Assembly (NCBI GenBank): GCA_050950025.1
Contig: JBMNGW010000010.1
Coordinates: forward strand, 1 to 64,000
DNA length: 64,000 nucleotides
Origin: JBMNGW01 sp050950025
Lineage (GTDB): Bacteria > Spirochaetota > Spirochaetia > Sphaerochaetales > Sphaerochaetaceae
Direction of reading: 5' to 3'
Made by a program: the position numbers and the translations under genes. Below the pieces are notes generated by a model. The model had not been told where the DNA came from and did not search any database. It saw nothing but the letters and a program-made list of their open reading frames with translations. Positions 40,569-50,274 of the stretch are shown here, piece after piece; within the stretch, counting starts at the first letter, position 1; every line of letters starts with the position of its first letter.

Positions 40569-42444
40569 ATGACTGAAGCACAGTTTCTCCCTACCACCAC
40601 CTCAGAGATGAATAGACGCGGTTGGGATTCCATTGATATCCTTTTTGTCTCAGGTGATGCCTATGTTGATCACCCCTCTTTTGCTGCAGCTTTGCTTGGC
40701 CGCCTTTTTGAATCACACGGCTACCGTGTTGGCATTGTTGCCCAACCCCGATGGGACCGCCCCGATGATTTTCAAATCTTCGGAGTTCCCCGATTGTGCT
40801 GTATGATTAGCAGTGGCAATATCGATTCAATGGTCAGCAACTACACCTCAGCCCGTAAAAAACGCACTGATGATGCTTACTCTGCTGCAGGCAAAGGGGG
40901 CAAAAGGCCCGATCGAGCTCTTATTACCTACAGCCATCGTGCCCGCCAAGCATTGGGACAGCAGGTTCCCATTATTATCGGCGGTATTGAAGGATCTTTA
41001 CGCCGTTTTGCCCATTACGATTATTGGAGCGATATGGTACGCCGGAGCATCCTTTTGGATGCCAAAGCCGATCTTTTAGTCTATGGCATGGGAGAGCTTC
41101 AATGTTTACAAATCCTTAAGCGCCTTGACCAAGGAGAATCGATTGCTTCCATTACCGATGTTAGTGGAACGGTGGTCAATCTAAGTGGTACAACAGATAC
41201 CTCTTCGCTCATTATGCTCCCTTCTTATGAACAAGTCAGCATGCGCGATGAAAAAAGTAATACCCCTTCCCCTGAAGGCAAAAGGTTGTATGCTCAAGCA
41301 ACAGCTATCCAAATGCTGTATGAAAACCCTTTTGATCCTACCAAAGTGGGCCAAAGAAGCGGCGATCGCCTCATTGTTATGAATCCCCCCGCAAGGCCTG
41401 TAACTCAACAAGAGTTCGATACGATTCACACCCTTGCCTATACTCGCAGGTGGCACCCCCCAATATGATAAGCAAGGCGGAGTGCCTGCTTTGGCTGAAG
41501 TGCAATTTAGTATTACCAGCAATCGCGGTTGCTTTGGCTCTTGCACATTTTGTGCTATCACCAGCCATCAAGGCAGAATGATTACTAACCGTTCAATAGC
41601 CTCATTAGTACAAGAGACTAAAGAAATAGTAGCTTTACCTCATTTTAAGGGCAATATCCATGATGTGGGAGGCCCCACTGCCAATTTCCAGGATTTGGCA
41701 TGCAATAGGCAAAAAACCCTTGGACCGTGCCAAAAAAAGTATTGCCTTGATCCAACGCCTTGTTCCTTATTGCTTGATTCGCATCCTGCGTATTTGAAGC
41801 GGTTGGAAGCGGTAAAAGAGGTCAAAGGGGTTAAGCGGGTCTTTATTCGCAGCGGAATTCGCTACGATTATTTATTGCAGGTCGCCGATGCCAAAACTCG
41901 CTCCCTATTTATAAACCGCTTGGCAACCAAACACACCAGCGGACAGCTAAGGGTGGCTCCCGAACATTGCGACCCTCAATCGTTGTCAGTGATGGGCAAA
42001 CCACCTATAGAGCTCTATGAGCAATTCGTCAATGCATTTAACTTAGCCAGTACTCAGGCTGGCAAACAACAGTACTGCATCCCCTATTTCATAGCAGCCC
42101 ACCCAGGAACAACACTGGATGCTGCCATTGATCTGGCCCATTACATCCGGCAAAGTGGCTTTATTCCCCAACAAGTGCAACAGTTTTACCCCACTCCCGG
42201 TACAGCTGCTACCTGTATGTATTACAGTGGCCTTGATCCAAGGCCGGGTAAAAACTTTGCCCCAGTCTATGTCCCCAAGGGTAAAGAAGCGGCTATGCAG
42301 CGGGCATTGATGCAGTTCAACAGAAAAGAGAATCGTCGCTTAGTTACTGAAGCTCTGGTTTTGGCTAAACGGACCGACGAAAAAAGCCTCTTATTCGGTC
42401 GCCGATTGCTACAAAAGCCAAAACGTGGTAGAGCCTTCTCATGA
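40569..42444 (+). pseudogene. ygiQ: YgiQ family radical SAM protein (UPF0313) with one apparent frameshift
   Basis: The first frame (to 41468) covers the N-terminal YgiQ domain (GWDSIDILFVSGDAYVDHPSF in part) and ends just before the radical SAM core. The second (to 42444) has the [4Fe-4S] motif CFGSCTFCAIT and the C-terminal extension. The two join at a C6 run (41456-41461). One C less gives RRWHPQYDKQGGVPALAEVQF, as expected in the family. The start is set at ATG 40569, where TAGGAT lies 7 nt upstream. Other in-frame ATGs at 40533 and 40560 are possible. Full length would be about 625 aa. The substrate of YgiQ is unknown. Confidence 0.8.
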
Positions 42445-43805
42445 GTCTATCTGCTAGCAAAAAAGAGTTCTATCAACGCTTGGGCCTTTTGGCCTTTCCT
42501 ATCATGTTGCAAAACTTACTGGTAAACTCCGCTTCGTTTATCGATACGATGATGATTGGCATGGTGGGCCAAGAGGCATTGGCAGCTGCTGGATTGGCTA
42601 ATCAGATGTTTTTTCTTATCGCCCTTTTCTTTTTTGGTGTTTGCAGCGGGCTGACAATCTTCGTTTCCCAGTACTGGGGATCCCAAGACATCGATTCCAT
42701 GCATAAGGTTATTGGTATCGCTTTAGCTATTGCTGTGGGCGGAGCCTTCATTAGCTCAGCAGTCTCTCTCTTTTTTCCCCAATCTCTGATGCGTATTTTT
42801 ACCGATGATCCAGTTGTTATTCAACGGGGAAAAGAGTATTTGGTTGTGGTTGCCGTCAGTTACCTTTTTACGGCCGTTGTGATGGTTTTTTCCACCGCTT
42901 TAAGAAGCACCACAGATGCAAAAAGTCCTTTGTTAATTTCCATTGTTTCAATGAGTGTCAACATTGTATTCAACTACCTGCTCATTTTAGGCAAATTCGG
43001 CTTTCCCCGCTTGGAAGTCAAAGGAGCTGCCTTAGCTACTGCACTAGCTCGGTTGGTTGAAATGATTCTACTACTACTGCGGATGTATGGGAAAAAATCT
43101 CCGGTAGCTGCCCCTTGGAAAAGCCTCATTTCTTTTCCCAAGGGGCTTGCCAAGATGTATTTTATCACCAGCTTTCCTGTGATCCTTAATGAGATGTTCT
43201 GGTCGTTTGGCATCACCGCTTATAAAATTGCTTATTCGAGATTGGGCACTGAAGTCATTGCGACCATAAATGTCAGCGAGGCTATCAGCAGTCTCTTTTT
43301 CGTTGCCCTAATGGGAATCAGCAATGCCACAGCGATAATGGTGGGCAATAAAATAGGAGAGGATAACCTTGATGAAGCCTCTGTGTATGCCCGCCGTCTG
43401 ACGTTCATTGCTTTTGGCTCCGGCATCGGTTTAGGCGCTCTTTTAGCCCTTTTCTCTTCTTATCTTCCCCTACCGTTTGGTCTGGGAGCTCAAGCCCACC
43501 TATTTACCTCGCGTACGTTAATCAGCTTGGGAATTCTTATGCCCATCAAATCGGTGAATATGGTTATCATTGTGGGGGTACTGCGCTCTGGAGGCGATAC
43601 CCGTTATTCCATGTTTACCGAACTCTTTGGAGTCTGGTTAATTGGCGTGCCTTGTGCTTTTGCTGGGGCGATGCTCTTTCATATGCCCATTCATCTGCTC
43701 TACCTCTTTGTTGGATTGGAAGAGGTCTTTAAATTCATCGTCGGAGTCAACCGCCTTAAAAGTGGCAAGTGGATTAGGCGCATTGGCTCACTGCAAACTA
43801 CATAG
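42441..43805 (+). CDS. MATE family efflux transporter
   Basis: A 454 aa inner-membrane protein with about 12 hydrophobic helices arranged as two similar halves. Typical MATE blocks are visible: LLVNSASFIDTMMIGMVGQEALAAAGLANQ (part), VFSTALRSTTDAKSP and MGISNATAIMVGNKIGEDNLDEA (part). It exports drugs or other cationic compounds by Na+ or H+ antiport in relatives. The ATG overlaps the ygiQ stop (ATGA). It is intact at both ends. Confidence 0.9.
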   Translation: MSLSASKKEFYQRLGLLAFPIMLQNLLVNSASFIDTMMIGMVGQEALAAAGLANQMFFLIALFFFGVCSGLTIFVSQYWGSQDIDSMHKVIGIALAIAVGGAFISSAVSLFFPQSLMRIFTDDPVVIQRGKEYLVVVAVSYLFTAVVMVFSTALRSTTDAKSPLLISIVSMSVNIVFNYLLILGKFGFPRLEVKGAALATALARLVEMILLLLRMYGKKSPVAAPWKSLISFPKGLAKMYFITSFPVILNEMFWSFGITAYKIAYSRLGTEVIATINVSEAISSLFFVALMGISNATAIMVGNKIGEDNLDEASVYARRLTFIAFGSGIGLGALLALFSSYLPLPFGLGAQAHLFTSRTLISLGILMPIKSVNMVIIVGVLRSGGDTRYSMFTELFGVWLIGVPCAFAGAMLFHMPIHLLYLFVGLEEVFKFIVGVNRLKSGKWIRRIGSLQTT

Positions 43806-43900
43806 CCTCATAGCCATGCTAAATCACCTAAAACAAGGCATTTGAACAATTACAGGGTATCGTTGCCATTAATTGTTCTTACTGTTGCAATCAACAAAAG

Positions 43901-43926
43901 ACACAAAGCTCTTTGTGTGCTACGAT
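43901..43926 (+). promoter_or_regulatory. pepD promoter with palindrome in the spacer
   Basis: An 18-bp perfect dyad ACACAAAG-CT-CTTTGTGT (43901-43918) directly precedes an extended -10, TGC-TACGAT (43921-43926). The dyad sits between the -10 and the predicted -35, a classical repressor position. 43806-43900 shows nothing else. Confidence 0.5.
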
Positions 43927-43949
43927 GAAACAGATTGAAGGAGCAACGT

Positions 43950-45428
43950 ATGAAAAGCTTTGACGAACCTAAAAAAGTCTTGGAAGGCCTCCAAAACCAG
44001 CCGTTATGGCAGTACTTTTATGATATTACCCGTATTCCTCGCGAATCGGGCAACGAAAAACAGATGCGCCAGTATCTTGTCGATTTTGCCCTCTTACACG
44101 GCTTTTCCTATCACATAGATCAAACCGGTAACCTCATTCTCTATTGCCCTGCAACCAAGGGGATGGAGAGTCTGCCTTCAGTTGCTTTGCAAGGCCATAT
44201 GGATATGGTGTGTGTCAAAGATGAAGGAGTTGATCACGATTTTGCCACAGACCCCATTATCTTGGTGCGCGATGGCGACTGGCTTAAAGCCCTAGGAACT
44301 ACTTTGGGAGCCGACAACGGAGTAGCCCTTGCTTTGATTCTCGATCTCTTTAGTGACAAAAAAGCTCAGCATGGTCCTTTGGAAGCTATTTTCACCGTTG
44401 AAGAAGAGACAGGACTTACCGGTGCTTTTGGACTGGATGCATCGAAACTTAACAGCCGTCTGATGATTAATCTCGACAGTGAAGACGAGGGAACATTTTA
44501 CATCGGCTGTGCTGGGGGCATTGAAAGCTCTTCTGTCATTGAACGTGATCTACAAACTCTCGATAGTGAGATGATTTTGTGGGAAGTAGCTGTTGACGGA
44601 CTTAGCGGCGGTCATAGCGGAGCCGAAATCCACAAACAACGGGGCAACGCCATTGCTATTTTAGCTCGGGCTCTTAAAGAAATTGCCATGAGTATGGAAC
44701 TACACATTGTTAGCCTTACTGGGGGAACTAAAAGAAATGTTATCCCCTCTACTTCTATGGCATTGGTAGCCATCCCTCAAAAACAGGCATCGCAGATTTT
44801 CTCCCTCCTCAAAAAAGTTGAGCAAGAGGTTCAAAAAGAGCTGGCATATGTCGATGATTTGGTACGAATCATAGGCTGCCAAGCAAAATCCAAAGAAAAA
44901 GAGGCCAGTAGCCTAGCGGTGAGTACCCGCCTTATCAACGCCTTACTGTTAGCTCCTCATGGGGTTTACAGGATGAGCAGCACTATTGAAGGGATGGTGG
45001 AAACATCTTCCAATTTGGCCATTATTAACACAACTGAAAAGGCGTTTGAGATTATCTCTTCTCATCGCTCTGCTTTAGCGTGCTCTAGGGACTTTGTTGC
45101 CAACCGTTCGCTGCTTGCTTTTGAGACAGCAGGAGGCAGTGGGTCGTTGTCAGGAGGATACCCGGCTTGGACTCCCGACATTAACTCTCCTATCGCCAAA
45201 CACTGTGCTGCAGTTTGGGAAAAGACAATGGATAGTAAAGCCGTTATTACCGCTATCCATGCAGGACTGGAGTGCGGCATCATCAATTCGCTAGTTGAAG
45301 GGATGGATTCAGTCTCTTTTGGGCCGAATATGAAGGATGTTCACTCTACTGCCGAGCGGCTAAGCATCTCATCCACTGAAAAGCTTGCCACGTTCTTGCG
45401 TCAGTTACTGCTTACAATCGGCTCGTAA
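43950..45428 (+). CDS. pepD: aminoacyl-histidine dipeptidase (peptidase D, M20 family)
   Basis: A 492 aa cytosolic dipeptidase that hydrolyses Xaa-His dipeptides. Zinc-site motifs are visible in order: LQGHMDMVCVKDEG (His, Asp), TTLGADNGVALALIL (bridging Asp), TVEEETGLTGAFGLD (catalytic Glu-Glu) and LDSEDEGTFYIG. The dimerisation/lid region carries GGHSGAEIHKQRGNA. ATG 43950 follows a GAAGGAG site; the longer TTG start would overlap it. Complete. Convergent with the YgjP-like gene, overlapping by 17 bp. Confidence 0.93.
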   Translation: MKSFDEPKKVLEGLQNQPLWQYFYDITRIPRESGNEKQMRQYLVDFALLHGFSYHIDQTGNLILYCPATKGMESLPSVALQGHMDMVCVKDEGVDHDFATDPIILVRDGDWLKALGTTLGADNGVALALILDLFSDKKAQHGPLEAIFTVEEETGLTGAFGLDASKLNSRLMINLDSEDEGTFYIGCAGGIESSSVIERDLQTLDSEMILWEVAVDGLSGGHSGAEIHKQRGNAIAILARALKEIAMSMELHIVSLTGGTKRNVIPSTSMALVAIPQKQASQIFSLLKKVEQEVQKELAYVDDLVRIIGCQAKSKEKEASSLAVSTRLINALLLAPHGVYRMSSTIEGMVETSSNLAIINTTEKAFEIISSHRSALACSRDFVANRSLLAFETAGGSGSLSGGYPAWTPDINSPIAKHCAAVWEKTMDSKAVITAIHAGLECGIINSLVEGMDSVSFGPNMKDVHSTAERLSISSTEKLATFLRQLLLTIGS

Positions 45429-46134
45429 GTAATCGCAGCGTGCTCATCTGAGCTTTTCTGTGTTGCCAATCGCTCATATGGGCATCAAGCAGTTTCTTAA
45501 ACTCGGTGCCATGATTAAAATGGAGTAAATGGGCCACCTCATGCAAAGCCAAATAATCGATAAGAGAGGGAGGCAGCATCACCGAGCGTAAGGCAAATGT
45601 AATGACTCTGTTGCTACTGCAGCTACCCATCCGCTTAGGAAAAGCCGCCATGCGCACTTCGTAAGGCTTGTTGATGCCCAATCGTTTAGCCCAAGAATCG
45701 ACCAACGGTTTGTATAAAGACAATCCGTATTCGCCGTACCATTGCCATATTGCTTTTTTGATGGACACCTCTTTTGCTTGAGGCGCAAGATACAGATGCA
45801 GTTCATTGCCTTTGAGAAATACCTGCTGTTTTAAAGAAGCATCTTTGTAGAGGCGCAAAACGATCTCTTTGCCCAATACTAAAAAACGATCCCCTTCTTT
45901 ATAGGTATGCTCTTTCAGTGGTTGAGGCAATACATGAACCCGGTGAAGCTGCTTTTGGATCCACTGATGCTTACTGTAAACAAACTCTTCTATGACCGCT
46001 ATAGGAGCTTTGAGAGGTGCAGATACCACCACCTGCCCTTCATCATTTACTTTTAAGGCAATCGTTTTACGCCTAGAAGAGCGGATCAATTCGTACTGTA
46101 CTTTTTGTTGGCGATTGCCTACACTTGCTTCCAT
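45412..46134 (-). CDS. YgjP/M48-like metal-dependent hydrolase (DUF45)
   Basis: A 240 aa protein with the zinc HExxH motif in LALHEVAHLLHFNHGTEF near residue 200, the hallmark of DUF45/YgjP-like metallopeptidase-fold proteins. The N-terminal part (YELIRSSRRKTIALKVNDEG) also matches the family. YgjP of E. coli has been reported as a UTP pyrophosphatase, so protease activity should not be assumed. Its ATG overlaps head-to-head with the start codon of the divergent 46133 gene (CATG). On its own strand a GAAGG site and a TAATAT box lie within the neighbour's coding region. Confidence 0.82.
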   Translation of the reverse strand: MEASVGNRQQKVQYELIRSSRRKTIALKVNDEGQVVVSAPLKAPIAVIEEFVYSKHQWIQKQLHRVHVLPQPLKEHTYKEGDRFLVLGKEIVLRLYKDASLKQQVFLKGNELHLYLAPQAKEVSIKKAIWQWYGEYGLSLYKPLVDSWAKRLGINKPYEVRMAAFPKRMGSCSSNRVITFALRSVMLPPSLIDYLALHEVAHLLHFNHGTEFKKLLDAHMSDWQHRKAQMSTLRLLTSRL

Positions 46135-46561
46135 GATTCTTAACCTTCAACAGGATATTACCTATACTCGTTTACTTGATGAACACCAGATGCCTCAAGA
46201 GGCTTTTGATGCCCTCTTAATGCTCTTAGAGACATTGGAGGCAGGCAGCGAGGGTTTACTGGCTATCACTGTTCACAGAAGCAGTGAAATGCACCACCTT
46301 CTTGCCAAGCACTCATTTGCCCGTTCAACTGCCGATGAAGGGGCTTCTGTTGGAACACTGGGCAAAGGAAGTTACCTCTTTATTCAATTACCCTATCCAC
46401 TAACTGAAGGAGCTTTTTTAGTGCCGGCTCTCTACAGTTTTCTTCTTGCCGATGAATTCAAAACACAAGAACCTTCTCTTTTATACGTACGCCTTTATAA
46501 AGAGAGCCGTTTTGAAACTGCCGTACAGCTAATGGCTCCTATCCAAACCACAGGGGAATAA
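46133..46561 (+). CDS. hypothetical protein, 142 aa
   Basis: I do not recognise this protein. It is a soluble, acidic alpha/beta protein with no signal peptide (ILNLQQDITYTRLLDEHQMP, then LLAITVHRSSEMHHLL). Its ATG shares two bases with the divergent YgjP start. A TACACT box ends 7 nt upstream and no Shine-Dalgarno is seen, so the mRNA is probably leaderless, with the promoter inside the ygjP-like gene. Its 3' end overlaps the convergent lysO-like gene by 23 bp. A longer start at 45992 would run far into the neighbour and is rejected. Confidence 0.65.
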   Translation: MILNLQQDITYTRLLDEHQMPQEAFDALLMLLETLEAGSEGLLAITVHRSSEMHHLLAKHSFARSTADEGASVGTLGKGSYLFIQLPYPLTEGAFLVPALYSFLLADEFKTQEPSLLYVRLYKESRFETAVQLMAPIQTTGE

Positions 46562-47459
46562 GAAACGGTCCCAACAAAGAGAGAATCATCCCGTGAACAA
46601 TAGCCAACGGGACTGCTGTCTCTCCCAAACTCTTTCTCAAAAGTGGCAGCATCACGTCCATGCTGGTAGCTCCGCCAACACTAATAGATGAAAACGAAGC
46701 ACTGCTAAAGGCGGCTAAAAATGGAACAAGGACAAAAGAGAACATCTCCCGAAACAGATTGGACAAAAAGGAGACAGCTCCCAAGCGCGGATCGCCTAGG
46801 CTGCTAATCATCACTCCCGATAATGAATACCATCCGAAACCCGAAACCATCGTTAGGGCTTGGCGGATGGTGTAATTGCTAAACAACGGAAACAGAAGAA
46901 TTCCGGCATAAGTACCAATTATGGTTGCTAGCGGTAACAAAAGGATCATGGGAGAGCGCAATAACGGCAGCAATTCAATTTCTTGTTGCACCATCTGCAT
47001 CCCCACAAAAAAGAGCATCAGATACAGTATGATGGTAATCAAAGAGTCATCAAACCAACCAAACCAAGGAGTCAAAGCTGAACCAAGAAGTCCCAAAAGA
47101 ACAACACCCATCATCCGCAAGGGATTTTTAAGCTTTTCCAAGGTGATAGGCTGTCTTAATCGCGCACTACGACTGACTCGTTTGGAAAAGATGAGCCCCA
47201 AAAGAACAGCAGAGGCAATTGAACCACCAAGCACTAAAATCGTAGCTATAAGAGCATCAATGCCCATCATCAGAATATGCTCGCCAATATTGGGAATGCT
47301 TCCCGTATTAACTCCCATAAGAAATAGCAAAAGATATAAAACCACATCCAACAACACAACGCTGAAACGGTGAAACCGTTGTTTGCCCACCAGGAGGGCC
47401 GAAGCTGCTCCTATTGCTAAAAAGCTGAAAAGTTTTATCAGATAAACCACTGTTTGCAT
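46539..47459 (-). CDS. LysO family lysine exporter-like membrane protein
   Basis: A 306 aa polytopic protein with about eight hydrophobic segments and the DUF340/LysO pattern (LLFLMGVNTGSIPNI, GLIFSKRVSRSARLR, SGFGWYSLSGVMISSLGDPRLGAVSFLSNLFREM in part). E. coli LysO exports L-lysine; here the substrate is inferred from the family. The ATG at 47459 is preferred because a TTGAGC-18-TACGGT promoter has its -10 ending 6 nt upstream. The longer ORF would cross that promoter. Confidence 0.85.
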   Translation of the reverse strand: MQTVVYLIKLFSFLAIGAASALLVGKQRFHRFSVVLLDVVLYLLLFLMGVNTGSIPNIGEHILMMGIDALIATILVLGGSIASAVLLGLIFSKRVSRSARLRQPITLEKLKNPLRMMGVVLLGLLGSALTPWFGWFDDSLITIILYLMLFFVGMQMVQQEIELLPLLRSPMILLLPLATIIGTYAGILLFPLFSNYTIRQALTMVSGFGWYSLSGVMISSLGDPRLGAVSFLSNLFREMFSFVLVPFLAAFSSASFSSISVGGATSMDVMLPLLRKSLGETAVPLAIVHGMILSLLGPFLIPLWFG

Positions 47460-47552
47460 GTCCCTACCGTAGCCTAAAGGGGCTTTGTTGCTCAACTGGC
47501 TGTTGTACCTTTTCCCCCTGCCCGTTATATTTGAACGGAACTGGAGGAAAAG

Positions 47553-48752
47553 ATGGTTATCAAGCGGCTAAGCGACACCATGCAGCAGCTGACCTGCGCC
47601 AACGGCAAAGTCATCACTCTCATCGGAACAGCACACGTATCGCAGCAAAGCGTGGAAGAAGTTGCCCAGGCTATTGAAGAAATTGAGCCTGATCGTATTT
47701 GCGTTGAGCTTGATGAAGGTCGTTACCGTTTGCGTCATGAGAAGCAAAACTGGGAAAATCTAAACCTCAAGACAGTTTTGAAAGAGAACAAAGGATTTCT
47801 TCTGTTGGCTAATATGGCTCTTTCTTCGTATCAAAAACGCCTCGGTGCTCAAATGGGAGTCCAGCCGGGGGATGAAATTATGAAAGCAGCTGAACTTGCC
47901 ACGGAAAAAGAGATTCCTCTTTCACTATGTGACAGAGAAATTCAAGTAACGTTCAAACGTGCTTGGCGTCTTTCCAATGCCTGGAATAAAGCAAAATTGA
48001 TTGCAACTTTGCTTGGTGCTGTTTTTTCCAATGAAACAATCAGCAATGAAGAGCTGGAAAAACTCAAAGAAACTGATGTGCTACAGTCGATGCTCGATGA
48101 AATGGCCCAAGAACTTCCCACCATTAAAAAAGTGCTGATTGATGAAAGGGACCAATATTTGGCAACCAGCATTTATCAAGCTGAGGGAAATAACCTTGTG
48201 GCTGTTGTTGGAGCAGGACATGCTCCGGGCCTCATCGCTTACATGGAGCAATTAGATAACCAACAAGTCTCTGCCGACTTGCAACCGATCAGCGATGCTC
48301 CTGCACCATCCAAAGCGGGAACGATTGCCTCATGGACAGTCATCATTCTCCTTTTAGGCTTAATAGCTTCAGGGTTTTTATTCAGCGGCTGGGACAAAGG
48401 ACTACGAATGTTCCTGTACTGGTTTGCCCTTAACTCCTCTTTAACCGGTATTGCGGCTCTTCTTTCATTGGCTCATCCTCTTACCATTATTATCTCCATG
48501 CTTGCAGCTCCGATCACAGCTCTCAGTCCCACCTTGGGAGTGGGGATGGTTGCCGGTATTTTAGAAGTCAGTTTAAGAAAGCCGCGAGTCAAAGACTTTG
48601 AGCAAGTCAACGATGACATTGCCCGCTTCAAAGGGTGGTTCAGCAATAGAATTATTCATCCGCTGATGATTTTCATGACCACCAGCATCTTTGCCTCCAT
48701 CGGCACGTTCATTGCTTTTCCGGTACTTATTCGCAGTCTGGGATCAGGGTGA
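47553..48752 (+). CDS. TraB/GumN family protein with C-terminal membrane domain
   Basis: A 399 aa protein. The N-terminal TraB domain begins with the GTAH motif (LIGTAHVSQQSVEEV), followed by CVELDEGRY. A conserved GAGHAPGL block (VVGAGHAPGLIAYM) lies near residue 225. About four hydrophobic segments occupy the last 130 residues. TraB proteins shut down pheromone signalling in Enterococcus plasmids, but the chromosomal relatives are of uncertain function and may be membrane metalloproteases. A GGAGG site sets the start. There is a 15 bp gap to the convergent secreted-protein gene. Confidence 0.85.
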   Translation: MVIKRLSDTMQQLTCANGKVITLIGTAHVSQQSVEEVAQAIEEIEPDRICVELDEGRYRLRHEKQNWENLNLKTVLKENKGFLLLANMALSSYQKRLGAQMGVQPGDEIMKAAELATEKEIPLSLCDREIQVTFKRAWRLSNAWNKAKLIATLLGAVFSNETISNEELEKLKETDVLQSMLDEMAQELPTIKKVLIDERDQYLATSIYQAEGNNLVAVVGAGHAPGLIAYMEQLDNQQVSADLQPISDAPAPSKAGTIASWTVIILLLGLIASGFLFSGWDKGLRMFLYWFALNSSLTGIAALLSLAHPLTIIISMLAAPITALSPTLGVGMVAGILEVSLRKPRVKDFEQVNDDIARFKGWFSNRIIHPLMIFMTTSIFASIGTFIAFPVLIRSLGSG

Positions 48753-48767
48753 GAGCTTTAGCGAACA

Positions 48768-49946
48768 TTATTGTTGGATAAGTTCAACTTTGATCTCTGA
48801 GGTATAATTGCCGCTTGTCAACACAGTATTATTGTAATTCAGTCCTCTAATACCTATTTCAATCCATTCCTGATATTGCCCATCAATACCTCGATTAGTT
48901 AAGGGGATGGTAACAGCTTGGCTGTGAGTGCTCGGATACGTTTTTGATGTTACAACATAATAGGGAAAAGAAGTTGCCCCTGATTTGGAGAACAAGAAAT
49001 TACCGACAGGCGGATTAGGTTGTATTTTAATATCGTAGGTGTTGTACCTAAGATCTCCGGTGGTAGAAAAATCAACACTGCCAACATTCAGCGTTTCGTA
49101 GGGTCTTGTAAGATAATAATCGAGGTTAATGTTACTGGCTGCTTGGTATTGATTCACGGCAAAGAAATAGGTGCCCGGCTCTCCTCCTCCCGGATCTTGT
49201 GAATCACCGTAAATCACTCCCGAAGAGCCGGTGTTACCAGGATCGGTAAAGGACCCCGGAGTTAAAATCGGAATATCATTACTCCCATTGACGGGAATCT
49301 GCTGCCCTTTATTGGGAATGGGACCGCCTGCATCTGCGACGTTCCAAGAACCAACAGTGGCATCTTTGCCAAGGGCTAAGCCAAACCAAGGTGAAAAACT
49401 GGAAGGGAGCGTGTAAACAGCTCCCGGTTGGAAAAAGGAAGCTGGACGGTAACCCACCACTTTATTTGCGTTTAGATCGTTATCATCTATGTTAACCAAA
49501 TATAATTCTATGAAATAGGGATTTGCTTGAATTGTGTAAGCGCCGGCACCTATCACGGGCCTTAAAGCTCCTTCATACGCTTGGATTGTCGGAGCGGACC
49601 CATACCCGTTATGATAAGAAACCATAGCTAGAGAGAAGGTTTGGGTGGAATTAGGTTCATACCCTCCCCCAGACCAGCTTTTCATAGGTCCGGTCACTGT
49701 AATTCCGCGGGGCATAGGATAATCGCCTAACATGACCGGAGAGTAAATTTGATCTCCTTCTGTAGCCGTAACTCTAAACGTTCCGATTTTTGTACCTAAA
49801 ACTGTGGGGCTTGTATAAGGACCGGGAGCTACAACAAAATTGATACCTGGTTCAGCAATGTATTCGGCGAATATTGCTCCAAATAAAAAGCTAGAGCCTA
49901 TTAAAAAGAGCAGCAGTATTATAAAAAGATAGCGTTTTTTCACCAT
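48768..49946 (-). CDS. large secreted beta-strand protein, paralogue of the 27256-28270 gene
   Basis: A 392 aa protein with a signal peptide (MVKKRYLFIILLLFLIGSSFLFGA). The mature part is rich in Gly, Pro, Tyr and beta strands, without cysteines. The C-terminal domain (VGSVDFSTTGDLRYNTYDIKIQPNPP in part, then NYTSEIKVELIQQ) aligns with the end of the 27256 protein. The start is set by a GAGGAG site at 49946. The ORF continues upstream but has no site there. A TTGGCG-17-TATTGT promoter (50015-49987) precedes it. It is outside the main cluster and lacks the TAAGTT promoter block. The role is unknown; surface location is inferred. Confidence 0.7.
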   Translation of the reverse strand: MVKKRYLFIILLLFLIGSSFLFGAIFAEYIAEPGINFVVAPGPYTSPTVLGTKIGTFRVTATEGDQIYSPVMLGDYPMPRGITVTGPMKSWSGGGYEPNSTQTFSLAMVSYHNGYGSAPTIQAYEGALRPVIGAGAYTIQANPYFIELYLVNIDDNDLNANKVVGYRPASFFQPGAVYTLPSSFSPWFGLALGKDATVGSWNVADAGGPIPNKGQQIPVNGSNDIPILTPGSFTDPGNTGSSGVIYGDSQDPGGGEPGTYFFAVNQYQAASNINLDYYLTRPYETLNVGSVDFSTTGDLRYNTYDIKIQPNPPVGNFLFSKSGATSFPYYVVTSKTYPSTHSQAVTIPLTNRGIDGQYQEWIEIGIRGLNYNNTVLTSGNYTSEIKVELIQQ

Positions 49947-49986
49947 TTTATTCTCCTCTTCTGCCCTAGATCTATCCACTACCTCT

Positions 49987-50015
49987 ACAATAATAGGGAT
50001 AAATGCAAACGCCAA
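49987..50015 (-). promoter_or_regulatory. promoter of the 49946 secreted-protein gene
   Basis: On the minus strand, TTGGCG (50015-50010), 17 bp, TATTGT (49992-49987), followed by a leader of about 35 nt with a GAGGAG site. In the rest of the 49947-50274 gap, 50016-50224 holds the hairpin at 50141-50155 and no ORF. Confidence 0.55.
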
Positions 50016-50140
50016 GTAAAGATACTTACTTAAATTCCTCACTTTTGCATCGTTTTCTCTCTTCCTACGTGAAAAAAGCAAAATTGCCCATACATTTTAT
50101 CACACTTTCACCTTCATATGAGAATATACTGTTTTACTCC

Positions 50141-50155
50141 TTAGGAGCGACCTAA
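50141..50155. promoter_or_regulatory. hairpin with AGCGA loop (second copy of the 16172 motif)
   Basis: TTAGG-AGCGA-CCTAA. The loop is identical to that of GATAAGG-AGCGA-CCTTATC at 16172-16190 while the stem bases differ in a compensating way. The function is unknown. It could be a protein-bound RNA hairpin or chance. Confidence 0.3.
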
Positions 50156-50224
50156 CCTCTTTTCACCACAAAGCGACACACCAGAAAGTACCGCTCCCTC
50201 GTTTGTTAAAGAGGATATTCTCCA

Positions 50225-50255
50225 TAAATTCTTTAGTTAGCCCTCATAACTAAAT
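50225..50255. repeat. 31-bp direct repeat, left copy
   Basis: This copy and the one at 50473-50503 are identical over 31 bp except for one base (C/T at 50242/50490). Each contains an internal inverted repeat (TTAGTTA and TAACTAA). The copies start 248 bp apart and flank a short ORF. Confidence 0.75.
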
Positions 50256-50274
50256 TGCCCCCGACGCTTCCTCA

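Noticed and set aside
45992..46132. 47-codon N-terminal extension of the 46133 gene
   Set aside because: It would lie entirely antisense to the ygjP-like gene with no support from ribosome site or composition.
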